Part shown: piece after piece, positions 11,166 to 23,182 of the stretch
Position numbering within the stretch: position 1 is the first letter of the stretch
How the letters are laid out: every line of letters begins with the position of its first letter
NCBI GenBank assembly: GCA_026075535.2
Contig: AP026543.1
Location: 3,844,001-3,908,000 of the forward strand
Length of the DNA: 64,000 bases
Direction: 5' to 3'
DNA from: Tricholoma matsutake
Taxonomy: Eukaryota; Basidiomycota; Agaricomycetes; Agaricales; Tricholomataceae
The notes under the pieces: model-generated
The model's database searches: none
Told to the model about the DNA's origin: nothing
What the model saw: only the letters and a program-made list of their open reading frames with translations
Position numbers and translations under genes: made by a program

Positions 11166-12989
11166 ATGTCAGATCCCCCAGAACCTAGTCTGAGCAATCC
11201 TGATGGACAGAAACTTGCTCGACAGCTGCTCCACCCATTTCTAAACCATGATATCCACGATTACATCCTGGAAGGCATTTGTAAAGCTGTGGATGGAGTC
11301 CATGTTCTTGTCATTGTGAGGACTGGAGGTGGAAAGACAGGGCTGTTCTATGGTTATATATTACTTCTCAAAGAGCTGAGCAAGCTGGAATCTTGCAAGA
11401 AGAGAGGGATACCCAAAAACCCAGTTCTAATTGTCATTTATCCAATGAAGGGACTCAAAGAAGAGATGGTGAGCCTTAATCACTTAACCTCTATATTCAC
11501 ACATTTCCTGTTGATTTCGGCAGGAGAAAACATTCCAGAAGCTTGGTATCCCAACTCTGGCCATCAACAAAGATACCCTTGCCCATGCTCACACTCATAA
11601 TGAGAATCTGTGGGACAAGGCCGAGATGGGAGTCTCCATGCTTCTCCTGTCTCCAGAGCAGCTTTCATCAAGAAGTTTTGATCTTCTCTTGCAGAAACCA
11701 TCATTTTCAACACGTATTGCTGGGTTGGGAGTGGACAAGATACACCTGATACTCGATTGGGGAAATACAGGTTTTCGAGAAGCATTTCGTCTCATTGGAC
11801 TGATGCTGGCCTTTCTCCCCCACTCAACCACATTTATCGGTACCACTGCAACCCTGCCGACACACCAAAAATTGCCACTACTATCTACACTCGGCCTTAA
11901 AGCCAGCTCATTTTTTTTCAGTCGACGTTCAAATTTTTGGGCAGACATTGGCCTCACATTTCGAGTCCTCTGTCATGGCCTTGGTGGGTGGCAGTTCCCA
12001 GATCTCAGGTGGATAACTGAAGGAGATCGTAAAACTATTGTCTACTGTGGCACCATCTCATTGGGTTTCTGTCTCTTAGTCTATCTGTGGCACTGTTCGC
12101 CACCTGAGAGTCGTAGCTCTGTCATTCAATTATACTGCTCCCTTTGTTTCCCATCTTACAATGAATGCACTCGTCAGCTTTTTGTTGAGGATCCAAATTT
12201 TTGTGTTTTGATTGCAACTGACTCTTTGAAAGTTGGTAATGACTTTCTGAATGTTGCAGATGTCGTGGTTCTTAATGCTAAGGACCCTAATGATATTGTT
12301 CAGAAGACTGGTCAGGCGGGATGCATGCATGGTCTTGTTTGCAACCCACAAGGCATCGTTTACATTACAAAAGCGCAGGTTGACCACGCAAAATCAATGA
12401 CAGATGGAAATAACAACCTGAAAGGGGAGAGAAGCACCAGGGGGACAGATGAAGAGCCCATGTCATTGTGGCACCTTGCTATCAGTCAGAACTGAACATT
12501 CAGTTTGACAACCCCACCAACGACCCCCTCTGCCACTGCGACACTTGCCTCCAATCGCCCCCTCTGCTACAATCAGCGACATGTAACTGCAGTGGCTGTA
12601 ATCCTGAACCCGAATTACCTCTGCTACCCTGTTCACGAGCCCACTGAAAGGTTGTTCCCATGGCTGATCGAATAACTGATGAGATGTGCGAAATCGGAAT
12701 GCAGAAATTAGAGGAGTTTCATTGGAATCTCTGGGACCACACACATGATGTGTCATTGCGATATCTGCCACCATTGACATTCCTTCCCGATTGTGTCACC
12801 AAGAATATCCTCAACAACATCACCTCAATCACCACTGTCGAGATTGCCGCAGGATTCGTGTGGCATATCTGGCCTCTCAAGGGCCATCACGATGATCTAT
12901 TTGCTCTAATTAAATCCCTTCAACGCAGCTTTGCAACTATGCAAGGGGGTCTGAGATCTACGGCACAGAAAGCATCAACTGAGGCATGA
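11166..12989 (+). pseudogene. RecQ-like (SF2) repeat helicase, decayed
   Basis: The likely start is 'MSDPPEPS' at 11166; an upstream ATG at 11109 is in frame. A 55-bp GT-AG intron (11469-11523) joins 'GLKEEM' to 'EKTFQKLGIPTLAINKD'. Motif I is intact (VRTGGGKTG). Motif II reads VDKIHLILDWG, where active relatives have DE-IH, so the catalytic Glu is now Lys. Motif III is GTTATL. Motif VI reads QKTGQAGCMHG where QK-GRAGRDG is expected, so two arginines are lost. After 12475 the frame shifts into a Cys-rich zinc segment 'CHCDTC...CNCSGC', then to a C-terminal segment 'LPDCVTKNILNNITS' ending at 12989. All the key losses fit CpG transitions. Such helicases are multicopy in Agaricomycetes. Confidence 0.8.
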
Positions 12990-13340
12990 AAGTAGGTCTG
13001 CATACTATTCATCCTTGTGACCAGTGGATAATGCCTTGCAGTGGGCCGGCCCAGGATTCATCAGTAATGTTCTTCCCCCCTATGGTGTATGACAATTTCT
13101 TTGCAAAGATTTCCATGGCTGTACCACCTCCCGGCCCAGAGATAGGGAGAAAGCACATTGCACTGCAGGCCTCAGGTCCCCCCCTCTGCAGATCGGACAC
13201 TAATGACACCTCTTTTGGTCCACAAAATGTAAAACTCAACTGGTGAGTATGGAACCCATCTGGCGATCTAAGATAGGATGACGTCTCGAATCAAATTTCA
13301 TCCTGACACTTATCATGGTTACAGCACAACAAGGAAAACA
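12990..13340. other. Spacer between the two convergent genes
   Basis: It lies between the 3' end of the helicase (+) and the 3' end of the DUF6589-type gene (-). Short frames on both strands show no recognisable domain. Probably 3' untranslated sequence. Confidence 0.4.
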
Positions 13341-13945
13341 TCAATCAGACTTCCTGATCTGCTCGCTCCCAGTCCTCTGCCTCCTCTGCACCAATATGAC
13401 CTGTTCATCCACCTCAGGTTCGTCATCCAAAGCATCCGGCTCCAATAATTCATCTTCCTGCTCTGGGATTTCATCTTTGTCCCCATCTGTTACATCCCTT
13501 ATATCAATAATGAGATTTCCATTTTCTATTCGCATTGAGCCTGGGGTGAATGTATTGAGATCTTTGTCAGGTTCCATTTCCATGCTGTTGGGCTCGTCAA
13601 CAGTTCCAAATGCCACAACACCTTCGTTCGCATCTGCAGTCCTTGGCACTTGGCTAGTAAGACCATGGGGCCTTGTCATTTCTAGGATCCATGCTTCCAA
13701 TTTCCCTTCTTGAAGCTGTGTCATGCCTTTACCAAAATTGTCCACATGTAAGTGATCACGTCCATATGTGCGTCCTCTTCTGAACAAATGCAGTTCTTCA
13801 GCCTGGTAAATATCCATCAATGTATGTAGTTCAGGGTTTGCATGTGTTCGACATGTTTGCCCAATCTTTGAGCAAGCCCAAGGCTTTTGTGAAGTTCCTT
13901 TTTGACACAGACCAAGCGGTGAACATTTGGGGCAACAGTGTTTTG
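13341..13945 (-). pseudogene. C-terminal part of the DUF6589-type gene, cut off by gypsy-B
   Basis: Read leftward from 13945, one open frame gives 'HCCPKCSPLGLCQKGTSQ', then 'HTLMDIYQAEELHLFRRGRT', 'HLHVDNFGKGMTQL', and an acidic tail 'DEIPEQEDELLEPDALDDEP' ending at 13341. The duplicated TTTTG (13941-13945 and 20784-20788) lets this piece be joined to the upstream piece at 20784-23119 once gypsy-B is removed. The conserved DREHL-like box (here GRDHLHVDNFGKG) is a usual feature of this family's C-terminus. Confidence 0.65.
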
Positions 13946-14347
13946 TGTTAGGGCGACACCCACTATCTGCTAGCTAAGACCTTGCAGGTTCTCTCTACAA
14001 GAAGGGGGCAGGATCTGCACACATGATTGGGGAACTGATGGTTTTGATGTGAGGGGCTATCAATAGGTGAGTTTGTTGAGATAGGCCATTCACACCACAA
14101 GCATAGGTGGAATACCTAGGAGAACACAACTGGGGTCCCCTAGGCGCATATTTAGGGTTTATATACTATGTTACATATATTGTACATTGTTGTTACTGAC
14201 GCACTCATACATGCGCATACATATTGATGTGTGCAAAATAAAATTCTCATGCTATCAAAGTGTAGCGTCATTTGGCGTCATGTAGTGTAATTTGACATAA
14301 TAAAATAAAAATGAAATTCTATTAGGTAATGGGGTGGTTTTATAACA
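13946..14347 (-). repeat. 3' LTR of gypsy-B
   Basis: 402 bp, about 94-96% identical by eye to 20382-20783. Differences are mostly transitions, and several remove CpG (for example CTGCACACATG here against CCGCGCGCGTG in the 5' LTR). It contains AGAACACAACT at 14121-14131, the sequence complementary to the predicted primer site. Confidence 0.9.
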
Positions 14348-14358
14348 TTACCCCCCTT

Positions 14359-17300
14359 TTATGCCTCGACTTCCAGGCAAGAAAATATTGCATCTGTCCC
14401 CTCTGTGAAAATTTGGTAAGGCCAGAATCTCATCCCCTCATACATGGTATGATACACCATTCTTGCAATGTGACGTGGAGCATTCAGATTATGTTTAAAG
14501 AATTGGGCAATCGTGTTACATGCTTGCTTACAATTCTCTTTGGGTTCCCACAAATTATTTTTGTCGGTATAGTTTTTCCACTTTATTAAGAACTCCAATT
14601 TGTTCTGTCAAAGACGTGAGTCTAGAATTTCTTCAACTATGTATTCTGGAGCACCTTCTACTATTATCGGAGGTTGCGGAGTAGTTTGTTGGCCAGGAAT
14701 AGTGGGTGGGCGGTAAGGGCATAGGTGGGATACATTAATCTCAGGATCAATCTTGAATGATCGGGGTAATTTTAGCACTACTGCATTAGGCGAGATCACT
14801 TTAGAGATCATATATGGGCCAACTTGTTTCTCTGTAAGTTTCCTCAAAGGTCGTGGAATATTCAGGTCCTTGGTACTTAGCCACACCAAGTCACCAACTT
14901 TGTACTCTGGAGCGCATGCTCGAGTACAATCCGCGTGTCACATCATGTCATCACGTGCTTTCTTCGATGCCGCCTCTGCTTCCTCTTGTACCTTTTGCAT
15001 CTTAGATACAAAGTCTTCTACCAACTGTACTTTGACTTCCCTTCTGGGTTCTACTCCCATGCGAGGATGATATCCATAATTTGCGAAAAAGGGTGACATA
15101 TGAGTAGCCGAATGGAATTTGTTATTGTGGGAAAATTCGGCAATTGCCAGCCAGTCAGTTTGTCGGTAGTTGACAAACATACATAGGTACTGCTCCAACT
15201 CCTGGTTCATTCTCTCTGTCTGCCCATCAGTCTGCGGGTGATATGCCATAGATAATTTAGTTTGAATTCCCAATATGTTGTTCAGTTCTCGCATAAATGC
15301 AGAAGCAAATTGTGGTCTGCGATCAGAGATAACGGTATCGGGTAACCCATGTAACCGCCATACCTGATTTAGATAGAGGCACGCCAAGCCCAATGATGAG
15401 GTTTCTGTAGTAGTAGGAATAATATGGACCTCCTTTGTAAAGTGGTTGCATACTACAAATATTGCATTGTACCCTTGAGCTTCGGGTAATCCAATAATAA
15501 AATCCACAGATATATCTCGCCACGGCGCTTTAGGTATATAGGGTTCAGCATTAATTTTCCTGCAGGTTTTTCTGGAAATTTCTTCCCCCTCATGCAAGTA
15601 TCACATCCATCCACATACCCCAACACATACTTCGAAATTCTGGGCCACCAATAATTTCTCATTACTAATTCCAATGTCTTCGATCTTCCTGGGTGTCCGG
15701 CAGTCAGCGTATTATGATGTAATCAGACGATCTCCCTTCGCAACTCCTGATCCTTTGGTACATACACCTTTCCTCGAAACAACACCAACCCTTGTTCCTC
15801 AGCCCATTCATCTCCTCTAATATTACCTTTCTTCTCTCCCTTCAGAGCTTTCACAGCTTCCACTACTTCATCATCCATTTCCGAACATTGTCTAATTTTA
15901 GACAACATTTCTGTTTCCAAGCTATCTATTAATAGATGCCCTTGATGCATAGCACAAATGCGAAAGTATTCGGGTTTGAGTAAGGTAACATTCTTATTGT
16001 CCTCCTCCACCCCCCTTTTATGATCAATACATCTGGATAATGCATCTGCTTTTCTCAGTAAGCTTCCTGCTTTGTGGACCAAGTGAGAATTGAAACGTGA
16101 TAGGAATAGTGCCCAATGCGCTTGCCGGCGATTAAGCTTTTTAGCAGACATGAAGTATTGCAGATTTTGATGATCCGTCCAGATCTCAATCTGATGCATA
16201 CATCCCTCCAAATAATGCCTCCATGCCTCCAACGCTCGTATTATCCCCAACATCTCTTTGTCATGCACATCATAATTCCTTTCCACATCATTCAACCCTC
16301 GGGACAGATATGCACAAGGATGCCATTTGTCATCTTTGCACAGCATTGATAATACCACTCCAGTAGCAAAATCAGATGCATCTGATTCCATTCGTAAAGG
16401 GCATGTGAAATCCACTGGGGCTAATATTGGTCCCTCCACAAACTTCCTCTTCAACTCCTCAAACACTGTCTGCTGCTGCTCTCCCCACCTCCACACTACT
16501 CCCTTTCGCATAAGGTTATGTAAGGGTGCAGCAATTTTAGAAAAATTGTGCACAAAGCAATGATAATAATTTGTGAGTCCCAAGAAGGCTTGAACCTCCT
16601 TGACACAGGTGGGTGCAGGCCAATCTGTGATCACCTGTACCTTGATCAGATCCATTTTGATCCCGTCAGGGCTGATCAATAATCCTAGGAACTCAATCTT
16701 GCTTGCCCCAAACACACATTTCTCTGGTTTCAAAAATAGATCATTCTCTGCTAACCTCCATAGCACCTCCTGCACTATCACCTCATGATTTTCTTCATCC
16801 TCTATGAATATCAGAATGTCATCAATAAATATTATTACCACGCCTTTGTATATTATGTCCTTGAAAATGTCGTTCATCATATTTTGAAAGGTCGGGGGAC
16901 TATTAGTCATCCCGAAAAACATGACAAGTGGCTCGAAGGATCCTCCACACGTGGCAGATGCGGCCTTCCACTCATCTCCTTTCTTTATTGGTACATTGTT
17001 GTATCCCCATCATAAATCCAATTTTGTAAAGACCTTGGCTTTTCCCACCTTGTCAATTATTTCTGAGATCAACAGCAGGGTACACATTCTTCACTGTCCA
17101 CTCATTCAGATACCTATAATCTGTACACATCCTCTTCCTTTGGTCTTTCTTTGGCACGAAGAATATTGGTGATGTCTGCAGTGATTTCAAAGGTTGTATG
17201 TATCCTTTGCGCAATTGCTCCTTCAGGAAGGCATCCACTTCTTCTTGTTCCATTGGAGATAACAGATATACCTTTGACTTCTTCGGCACAAACCCTGGCT

Positions 17301-18216
17301 TCATCTCAATCACATGATCCCATGGCTTCCGCACTGGCATTCGCTCAGACTCCTTCTTCTGGAACACTGACAGATATTCATGATACACTTTTGGCACCCA
17401 TTCCTCCACTGGCTTCTCCACCTTCACGATATTCTTGTCCCATGACTGTCCTCCACGAATTGCTCTAAAGGTTTGCTTCTGCTCTTCTTTCTCAATCATG
17501 ACTGGAACTTCCCCATTTGGCATTTCCTCATCCTCCACTTCCTCCATCATAACAGAATACTTCCTCAGACATTCTTTCTCTCTCTTTTTCCTTTTCTCCT
17601 TCTTCATCTTCCTCCCATACACATTACATTCCTTAGGACAATGAGTCATTTGTACTTTCCCAGTTTTCCAATCAATTTCAGGATTATGCTTCCGTAACCA
17701 CAGACATCCTATTATTAGATTGGTTTTCCCAAGATCACACACTTTGAATATGGCTCACTCCTGATGCTCCTGATACTTTAGTACCATAGTCACCTCCTCC
17801 TTAATAGTTCCTCCACAATTGACTGTTCCATCAATATTGTACACCATTATAGGTTGCACCAGCTTGCATGTGTTAATACCGTTTCCAGTAATTAAGGACT
17901 GATTAATGAATAATCCTGTAGCACCACTACCAAGCAATGCTTCCACATCAATTGCTACATGTGTGTCCACTGTCTTCAGTCCCACAGTCAAGGTGATTTC
18001 GGGTTCTATTCGCGCAGAGTGAATAAAGAATTTAGGGGTTTTCGGAAATGGCACGTGACAATTTTTGTCACGTGATTGACAACGGTTGTACTCCTCTTCA
18101 TCACGTGATTCAGAATGGTTGTACTCCTCCTCGATTTCCTTTTCTGATTTAATCTGGGTTTCCTCGGATACTAATACATTGTAACGATTCTGGGTCACCA
18201 ATGGGGAAACCTTCAC
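14359..18216 (-). pseudogene. Pol polyprotein of gypsy-B (PR-RT-RNase H-IN-chromodomain), broken
   Basis: The protease at 17755-18216 has 'LLGSGATGLFI', where the catalytic Asp of DSGA is now Gly. Its C-terminal part is followed by the RT start ('VPKKDQRKRMCTDYRYLNEW') at about 17053-17742. RT continues at 15723-16922 with the box VIIFIDDILIF (FIDD in place of YLDD), then RNase H ('MESDASDFATGVVLS', 'YDVHDKEMLGIIRALEAWRH'). Integrase spans about 14938-15674: zinc 'CDTCMRGKK', core 'DISVDFIIGLPE', 'VISDRRPQFASAF', 'HPQTDGQTERMNQELEQYL'. The chromodomain ends at 14359 ('FLIKWKNYTDKNNLWEP'). Stops and shifts near 17742, 17050, 15720 and 14930 break the frame. Confidence 0.9.
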
Positions 18217-19310
18217 TGGGACTCTTCCACAAAATTCTTCTGGTTGCCTTCCTCTGGCTTCACTTCCTCGATTGTAGCTTCCCTAATCTTTCTTTTCTGC
18301 CTACAATTCCTAGAAATGTGTCCTAACTGCCCACAGTTAAAACATTTAAGTGGGGCTTGTCTCCCCGCTTGATCAACCTCCATTGCCTCTGCTGGTGCTG
18401 CTGACTCCATAACTATAGGTGTCACTGCCATGGCCAGTGGCTGTGCCCTCGGAGCTTGCGCCTGAGGCACCGTTCCTTTCTCAGACTTTCCTCCTGATGA
18501 CTTTCCAAATTTACTACTTCCGTACATCAACTTTGACTCTGCCTGTTCCTGCTGATATTGCCGGTCAAGGTGCATTGCCCAATTATACCACTCGTCCAAC
18601 TTCTCTGGCATAGAAGGTAGTCAGTAGATAGACTTGAATAAAGAGGGATTTAATCCTGCTTTCAAAAAGTCTACCAACACGGCTTCTCCCATATCCGTTT
18701 GCAAAGCTTCTGCTTTGAACTGCAAAATAAATTCATCCACCGTTAGGGAACCTTGGCGCATGGTCTTTAATTTAGCATTGGCTGTTGCCTTTGGATTAGG
18801 GTCTCCAAACTTTGCCTCCAATCTCTCCAGAAATTCCTTGAAGGTTGCAAATGGTTTATTTCCTGCGGCAATTTGATTAATAGCCTCGTTTCTCCAGAAC
18901 TGTGCTTTCCCCCCCTGAATGTATGAGAGAGCAAACATAATCCTAGACTCGGCTGTATGAAACTCTGGCTTCCTCCCATGGATGTACAATACTATAGAGC
19001 TGATGAAGGATTTTGTATTCTCCATGGTCCCATCAAAGATTTGCAGGGGTGCATACTTAGGTAAGCACACTTTTCCATTTCCAGATTTCTCTGCCGTCTC
19101 ATCCTCCTGCGACATCCACTCCACCATCTCCTCCATCTCATCATCTCTTTCTCCTGTCGTCTCTGGCTGTACTTCCACTTGTCTGGGCTGTGATGCTGCC
19201 AACACTGACACTAATTGCAACATTTGCACTGTAAGTGCATCAATTTTTGCCTCTAGTGCTGGTGTGGGAACAGGATTAGGACTGGGATTAGAAGTTGAGG
19301 GTTCAGACAT
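18213..19310 (-). pseudogene. Gag of gypsy-B with one stop
   Basis: Starts 'MSEPSTSNPSPNPVPTP' at 19310, with a coiled N-terminal part ('EAKIDALTVQMLQLVSVLAA') and the Gag core ('SYIQGGKAQFWRNEAI', 'FLERLEAKFGDPN'). One stop after 'SLFKSIY' (near 18615) is followed in the same frame by 'PSMPEKLDEWYNWAMHLDRQ' and a CCHC zinc knuckle CFNCGQLGHISRNC near the end. The Gag and Pol frames meet at 18213-18216. Confidence 0.88.
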
Positions 19311-19622
19311 AATGGTAAAATCTGTGATGAATCACTTCTTCAACAAATTCAAGATTTGTGCTTCGAGATCTCTCCAAATGTTTACGGGTCACATGATCAT
19401 TCGTCGATCATTTGTCAATGGTTCATCGATCGTTCATCATTCGTCGGGTGCCTAATTTGACACTTCGGATCAATAACCCTTCCAACAGTGCCTGATCTCG
19501 GGGATAACACTGAATTTGGCTTGTAACTAAAATAGTTGTCCGAATAGAGTGATGTAAATCATAACTCCACCAGATCCAATCGGTTGTCTGGTTGCAGCTG
19601 TCCTAATGACAAGTGCTGCCTC

Positions 19623-20190
19623 AGGACCCCTGAAATCTCTACCAAATCCCTGAGCCAGGTGCGGATAAAAATTGTGTAAAAATCAGAAAATCCTACAGGC
19701 CTATGTGGATAAAAATTGAGGATTTTGGCCAAAATCCCTGGGGTCAAAGTGCGGATAAAAATGGGCAGACAGGCAATGGGCCTGATCCAAATGCGGATAA
19801 AAATTGACAAGACACGGCCAGATATATGACTAGGACTGGACACTTTTCAGAATCCTGAAGGATGGTTCTCCTACATAGTCAAGGCAATTACATCTTTAAA
19901 CAGAAGTCTTGCGTCAAAGAAGGTGATGGGGAAGAGGATTAGAAAGATTTAACTCGTGCAACATGTGTAATGTGTATCACAGTACCTCTAATGACTGTAT
20001 AGAAGGTCCTGCCCCTGTGGCATGAAAAATTGAGGATTTTACCTATGCCTGAGGTCAAGTGCGGATAAAAATCTGGACCTTTGGGGGCTGAGGTGATTTC
20101 CAGATAAAAATTGCCCAAAGTGGTGCGGATAAAAATTGCAGAAAACTGACATTTTTGGATCAGGGATTTGGTAGAGATTTCAGGGGTCCT
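19623..20190. mobile_element. MITE with 31-bp perfect TIRs and seven GTGCGGATAAAAATT motifs
   Basis: The 568-bp element lies in the 5' untranslated region of gypsy-B. Flanks GCTGCCTC (19615-19622 and 20191-20198) are an exact 8-bp duplication. The TIR begins AGGACCCCTGAAATCTCTAC, and about 31 bp match perfectly. Inside are at least seven near-copies of TGCGGATAAAAATT, all in the same orientation, clustered toward both ends. There is no coding sequence. The exact duplication and TIRs suggest a fairly recent insertion; the 8-bp size fits hAT. Confidence 0.9.
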
Positions 20191-20368
20191 GCTGCCTCTC
20201 AATCACTGGCAGTCACAATGTAAGGTGAGGCCTGGCGTCAGCTTACAAAAGAAAAGGTAGATTATGTATATAAGTACTTCTGGCTTGTGCCGAAAGGATG
20301 AGTAATCAGATGTGGTGCGGTGAAACAATGATGTATGTGCAAATAAGAGAAGGTGCACTGATATGGGA

Positions 20369-20379
20369 AGTTGTGTTCT
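20369..20379 (-). promoter_or_regulatory. Predicted self-priming primer-binding site of gypsy-B
   Basis: On the RNA-sense (-) strand, the sequence two bases after the 5' LTR is AGAACACAACT. Its exact complement AGTTGTGTTCT occurs once within each LTR (20557-20567 and 14121-14131, read on -). In Tf1-type elements the first ~11 nt of the mRNA fold back onto such a site to prime reverse transcription. No tRNA-type TGG primer site is present here. This puts the start of R at about 20567. Confidence 0.65.
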
Positions 20380-20381
20380 TC

Positions 20382-20783
20382 TGTGATGGCGACACCCACT
20401 ATCTGCTAGCTAAGACCGTGTGGGTTCTCTCTACAAGAAGGGGGCAGGATCCGCGCGCGTGATTGGGGAACTGATGGTTTTGATGTGAGGGGTTATTAAT
20501 AGGTGAGTTTGTTGAGATAGGCCGTTCACACCACAAGCATAGGTGGAATACCTAAGAGAACACAACTGGGGTCCCCTAGGCATATATTTAGGGTTTATAT
20601 ACTATGTTACATATATTGTACATTGTTGTTACCGACGCACTCATACATGCACATACATATTGATGCATGTGAAATAAAATTCTCATGCTATCAAAGTGTA
20701 GCGTCATTTGGCGTCATGTAGTGTAATTCGACATAATAAAATAAAAATGAAATTTTATTAGGTAATGGGGTGGTTTCCTAACA
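20382..20783 (-). repeat. 5' LTR of gypsy-B
   Basis: 402 bp, TGTTAGGAAACC at the RNA-sense start and CATCACA at its end; retains more CpG than the 3' LTR. It is followed upstream (+ side) by the duplicated TTTTG at 20784-20788. Confidence 0.92.
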
Positions 20784-23119
20784 TTTTGAACATATGGGTT
20801 TTCAAACCCCGTATCCTTGTGTCCAATGTGCTTGTACATCTCATCCTGGATTTGTTCTTGATATAGATCTCCTGGGACCCAGTGACCTGCTAGACCAGAT
20901 GGATTGACCAGCCAATTTTCAAAGACCAATGTTCGCAATTCAGGATCGGACTCCAGTTCCAGGTTGCAGAACATTTCTAGTAAATATGATGCATATTTGT
21001 TGTGGGATGATCCAGTGAACGTAAAAAGCATCATCTGCATTCTATCAGGTCAATACAACACTGTCTTATTGTGATCAACAACAGAACTAACCTTCATGCA
21101 TTCCCATACACTTCCAATATCCCCATCTGCGACAGCATATGTGGTGTGTCACGAAATCATTGTATTGTAAATGAAACAGCATGATTGCCCAAGTGTGGCA
21201 TCTCCTGTGAACATGTTGTTGCCCTCTGCTTCCTTTCCTTTATTTTTGCGTGAGTTCTTCTTTTTCTGCCTTGTTTCAATGCCAACAGAAGATTCTTCTG
21301 TTGCAGGCTGCTCCCATGAGCTTCCCTCTGGGATTTGGGTGTTGGGTACCGCATAAGTGCCTCGCAATGCACGATCAAATGCACCAGGGATGCCGTACAT
21401 TTCCTGTAACATTGTGGCCTTTTCCATGAGGATCTCTATTGTTGGCAACAACTCTGCCGTTGCCATCAGCTCAAGGTGCTTGAGTAAGTCCCCATTCTTT
21501 CCACATAATATAATTCTACTCAGATGAATTTAGCCAGCTTGTTTCACCATATGCAACATCACACATACCTCCAACAATCAAGCATACGAGCATCAAGAAC
21601 CTGATATGCCAGCTGTGAATATGGGTAATAATCTACTTTTTTTAGATCACTGGGTGCCTTGCGTTTGATTTTGTTTGCACTATGCCCCAGGCTTGATGGA
21701 TCTTGACTGGTAAGGCTATCCCAATGGGCCTCATAAATGCGACTGAGATCCGTCCACTCAGTATGCCAGATCTCCAGAAGCGGCTCCAGAATGTCGAGCC
21801 GTTTATAGGCAGTTTCATGGGACTGCAGGTAATTTTTGAGCTGGACCATCCTCTCATATGTTAGTCCATCACCCCCAGTGAGAATGAGCCTTGGTGTATA
21901 TGATGATTCAGTTTGACCAATGTGATGATAGATCATGTGGAGACTTTGTGCAAGTTTGCTGGTGACTGTTTTGTTCTTTCCATTTGTAGGTAGGGGGTAG
22001 ATCTGGCTCTTCCATGGATGGGCATGATATTTCTGACCCCTGGTGTTATACAACTTTTGAACATCGGCTTTGTATGCAGCCAACTGTGGAGCAAAATCCA
22101 CAATCACACAAACCCACTGTAGCATGCATACAAGATCAATATGTGTGTGGTCAATGAGACCCCAAAGCTCCTTGACTGTCAGGGATTTTCATTTGTTTTC
22201 AGTTATGTGATGCCATTTGCTGATCAAGTCAAGTGCAGAGGGATTAAAACCCTCGACTTGGATTGCTGTTGATGCAGTTCCTGTAATCATATGCGCCTCT
22301 CTCCCAATGCGGAAGTTGCATGGCCACACGTAGCTCTGTACGTTGTCTAAGCAGATTCTAACTGCTGAGTCAGGACTGGTCCCTAGGCTTTTGACTACAT
22401 TCAAATCATGACACGCCAGCATATGCAATGCATTGTGCACTGCAGTATAGCTGGTAGAAGTTCTGAGCTGACTGTCATATGCAAACAAGTAATGGTTCGC
22501 CCGACATGCAAAGTACAGAAGGGCTTTATCTGCGTCTTGCTGGCTTCAAGGATTGGAACTCATGTTCAATGGAGAACATTTCATCCCTATGGTCTCTTTT
22601 GGGTATTCCCCATGGGCTCTTCACCCAGATTTCAACAATTTCAGCAGGCCCATATTTGCAGAAGCCACCAAGAAACCTACTTGCCATTTTTGCATGAGTC
22701 TGACTTCTTTTCTTGATTTTGTGCCTGCCCTCATCTTTGGTGTGAAATGCATAATATAGCAAGTCACCCATGGTCCAATTGACCTCCTTCAGCAAGCCAA
22801 AGACCTTGTCAAGCTTCTCTCGGACAGTCAAGTATGCCCTGGTTGTGTTCTCCCAATCCCCAACCAAATTGTCTGCGGAAATTGGGACAGGTGATGGGGC
22901 TGTGGTTGGATATAGTCTGGGTGTTTGGAAAGGGGTGTCCCACAGAGTCTCGGTGAATGCATATGGAACAGCATGCGGCATGAAGGCATAAAAGGGAAAT
23001 GGGTAGTAGCTCTTAAATGGTATCTGTCCAGCGGTCTGTGGTTTGATGGTGGGTAAAACATCAATGTCCATTTGCCTGTCATCCTCGGTGTTAAGATCGT
23101 CTTCTCCACTTCCAGGCAT
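20784..23119 (-). pseudogene. DUF6589-type protein, N-terminal and central parts, broken
   Basis: Starts at 23119 ('MPGSGEDDLNTEDDRQMDID'). Blocks in order: 'FGLLKEVNWTMGDLLYYAFH' and 'MASRFLGGFCKYGPAEIVEIW' (N-terminal repeat-family domain), 'HMLACHDLNVVKSLGTS', 'CLDNVQSYVWPCNFRIGREA' (DN box), 'ILTGGDGLTYERMVQLKNYL', 'LDILEPLLEIWHTEWTDLSR', 'DARMLDCWRY', and 'LELESDPELRTLVFENWLVN' near 20900. It joins the 13341-13945 piece after removal of gypsy-B. Frames change at about 22530, 22190, 21559 and 21149; some of these may be introns. DUF6589 proteins are multicopy in Agaricomycetes with unknown function. The DN and GGDGLTYE boxes suggest a metal-dependent nuclease fold, which is inference. Confidence 0.7.
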
Positions 23120-23182
23120 GAATGGAATGATTTCTGAGTTGATATGTTATCCGTATATGGGAATGAGACGGCATCATTCGGC

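Larger units (their letters stand above)
13946..20783 (-). mobile_element. Ty3/gypsy family B (chromovirus), complete ends, decayed coding
   Basis: Two 402-bp LTRs (13946-14347 and 20382-20783) and a perfect 5-bp duplication TTTTG define the insertion. LTR ends are TGTTA and, at the better-preserved side, TAACA. Gag, protease, RT, RNase H, integrase and chromodomain follow in chromovirus order on the - strand. Several stops and substitutions make it inactive. The 5' untranslated region carries its own MITE (19623-20190). The polypurine tract is AAAAGGGGGGTAA next to the 3' LTR at 14348. Confidence 0.93.

Noticed and set aside
11109..12989. Telomere-linked helicase marking a chromosome end
   Set aside because: The helicase resembles TLH-type genes, but there is no telomere repeat, and it lies inside a TIR element with host genes on one side, so subtelomeric location is not supported.
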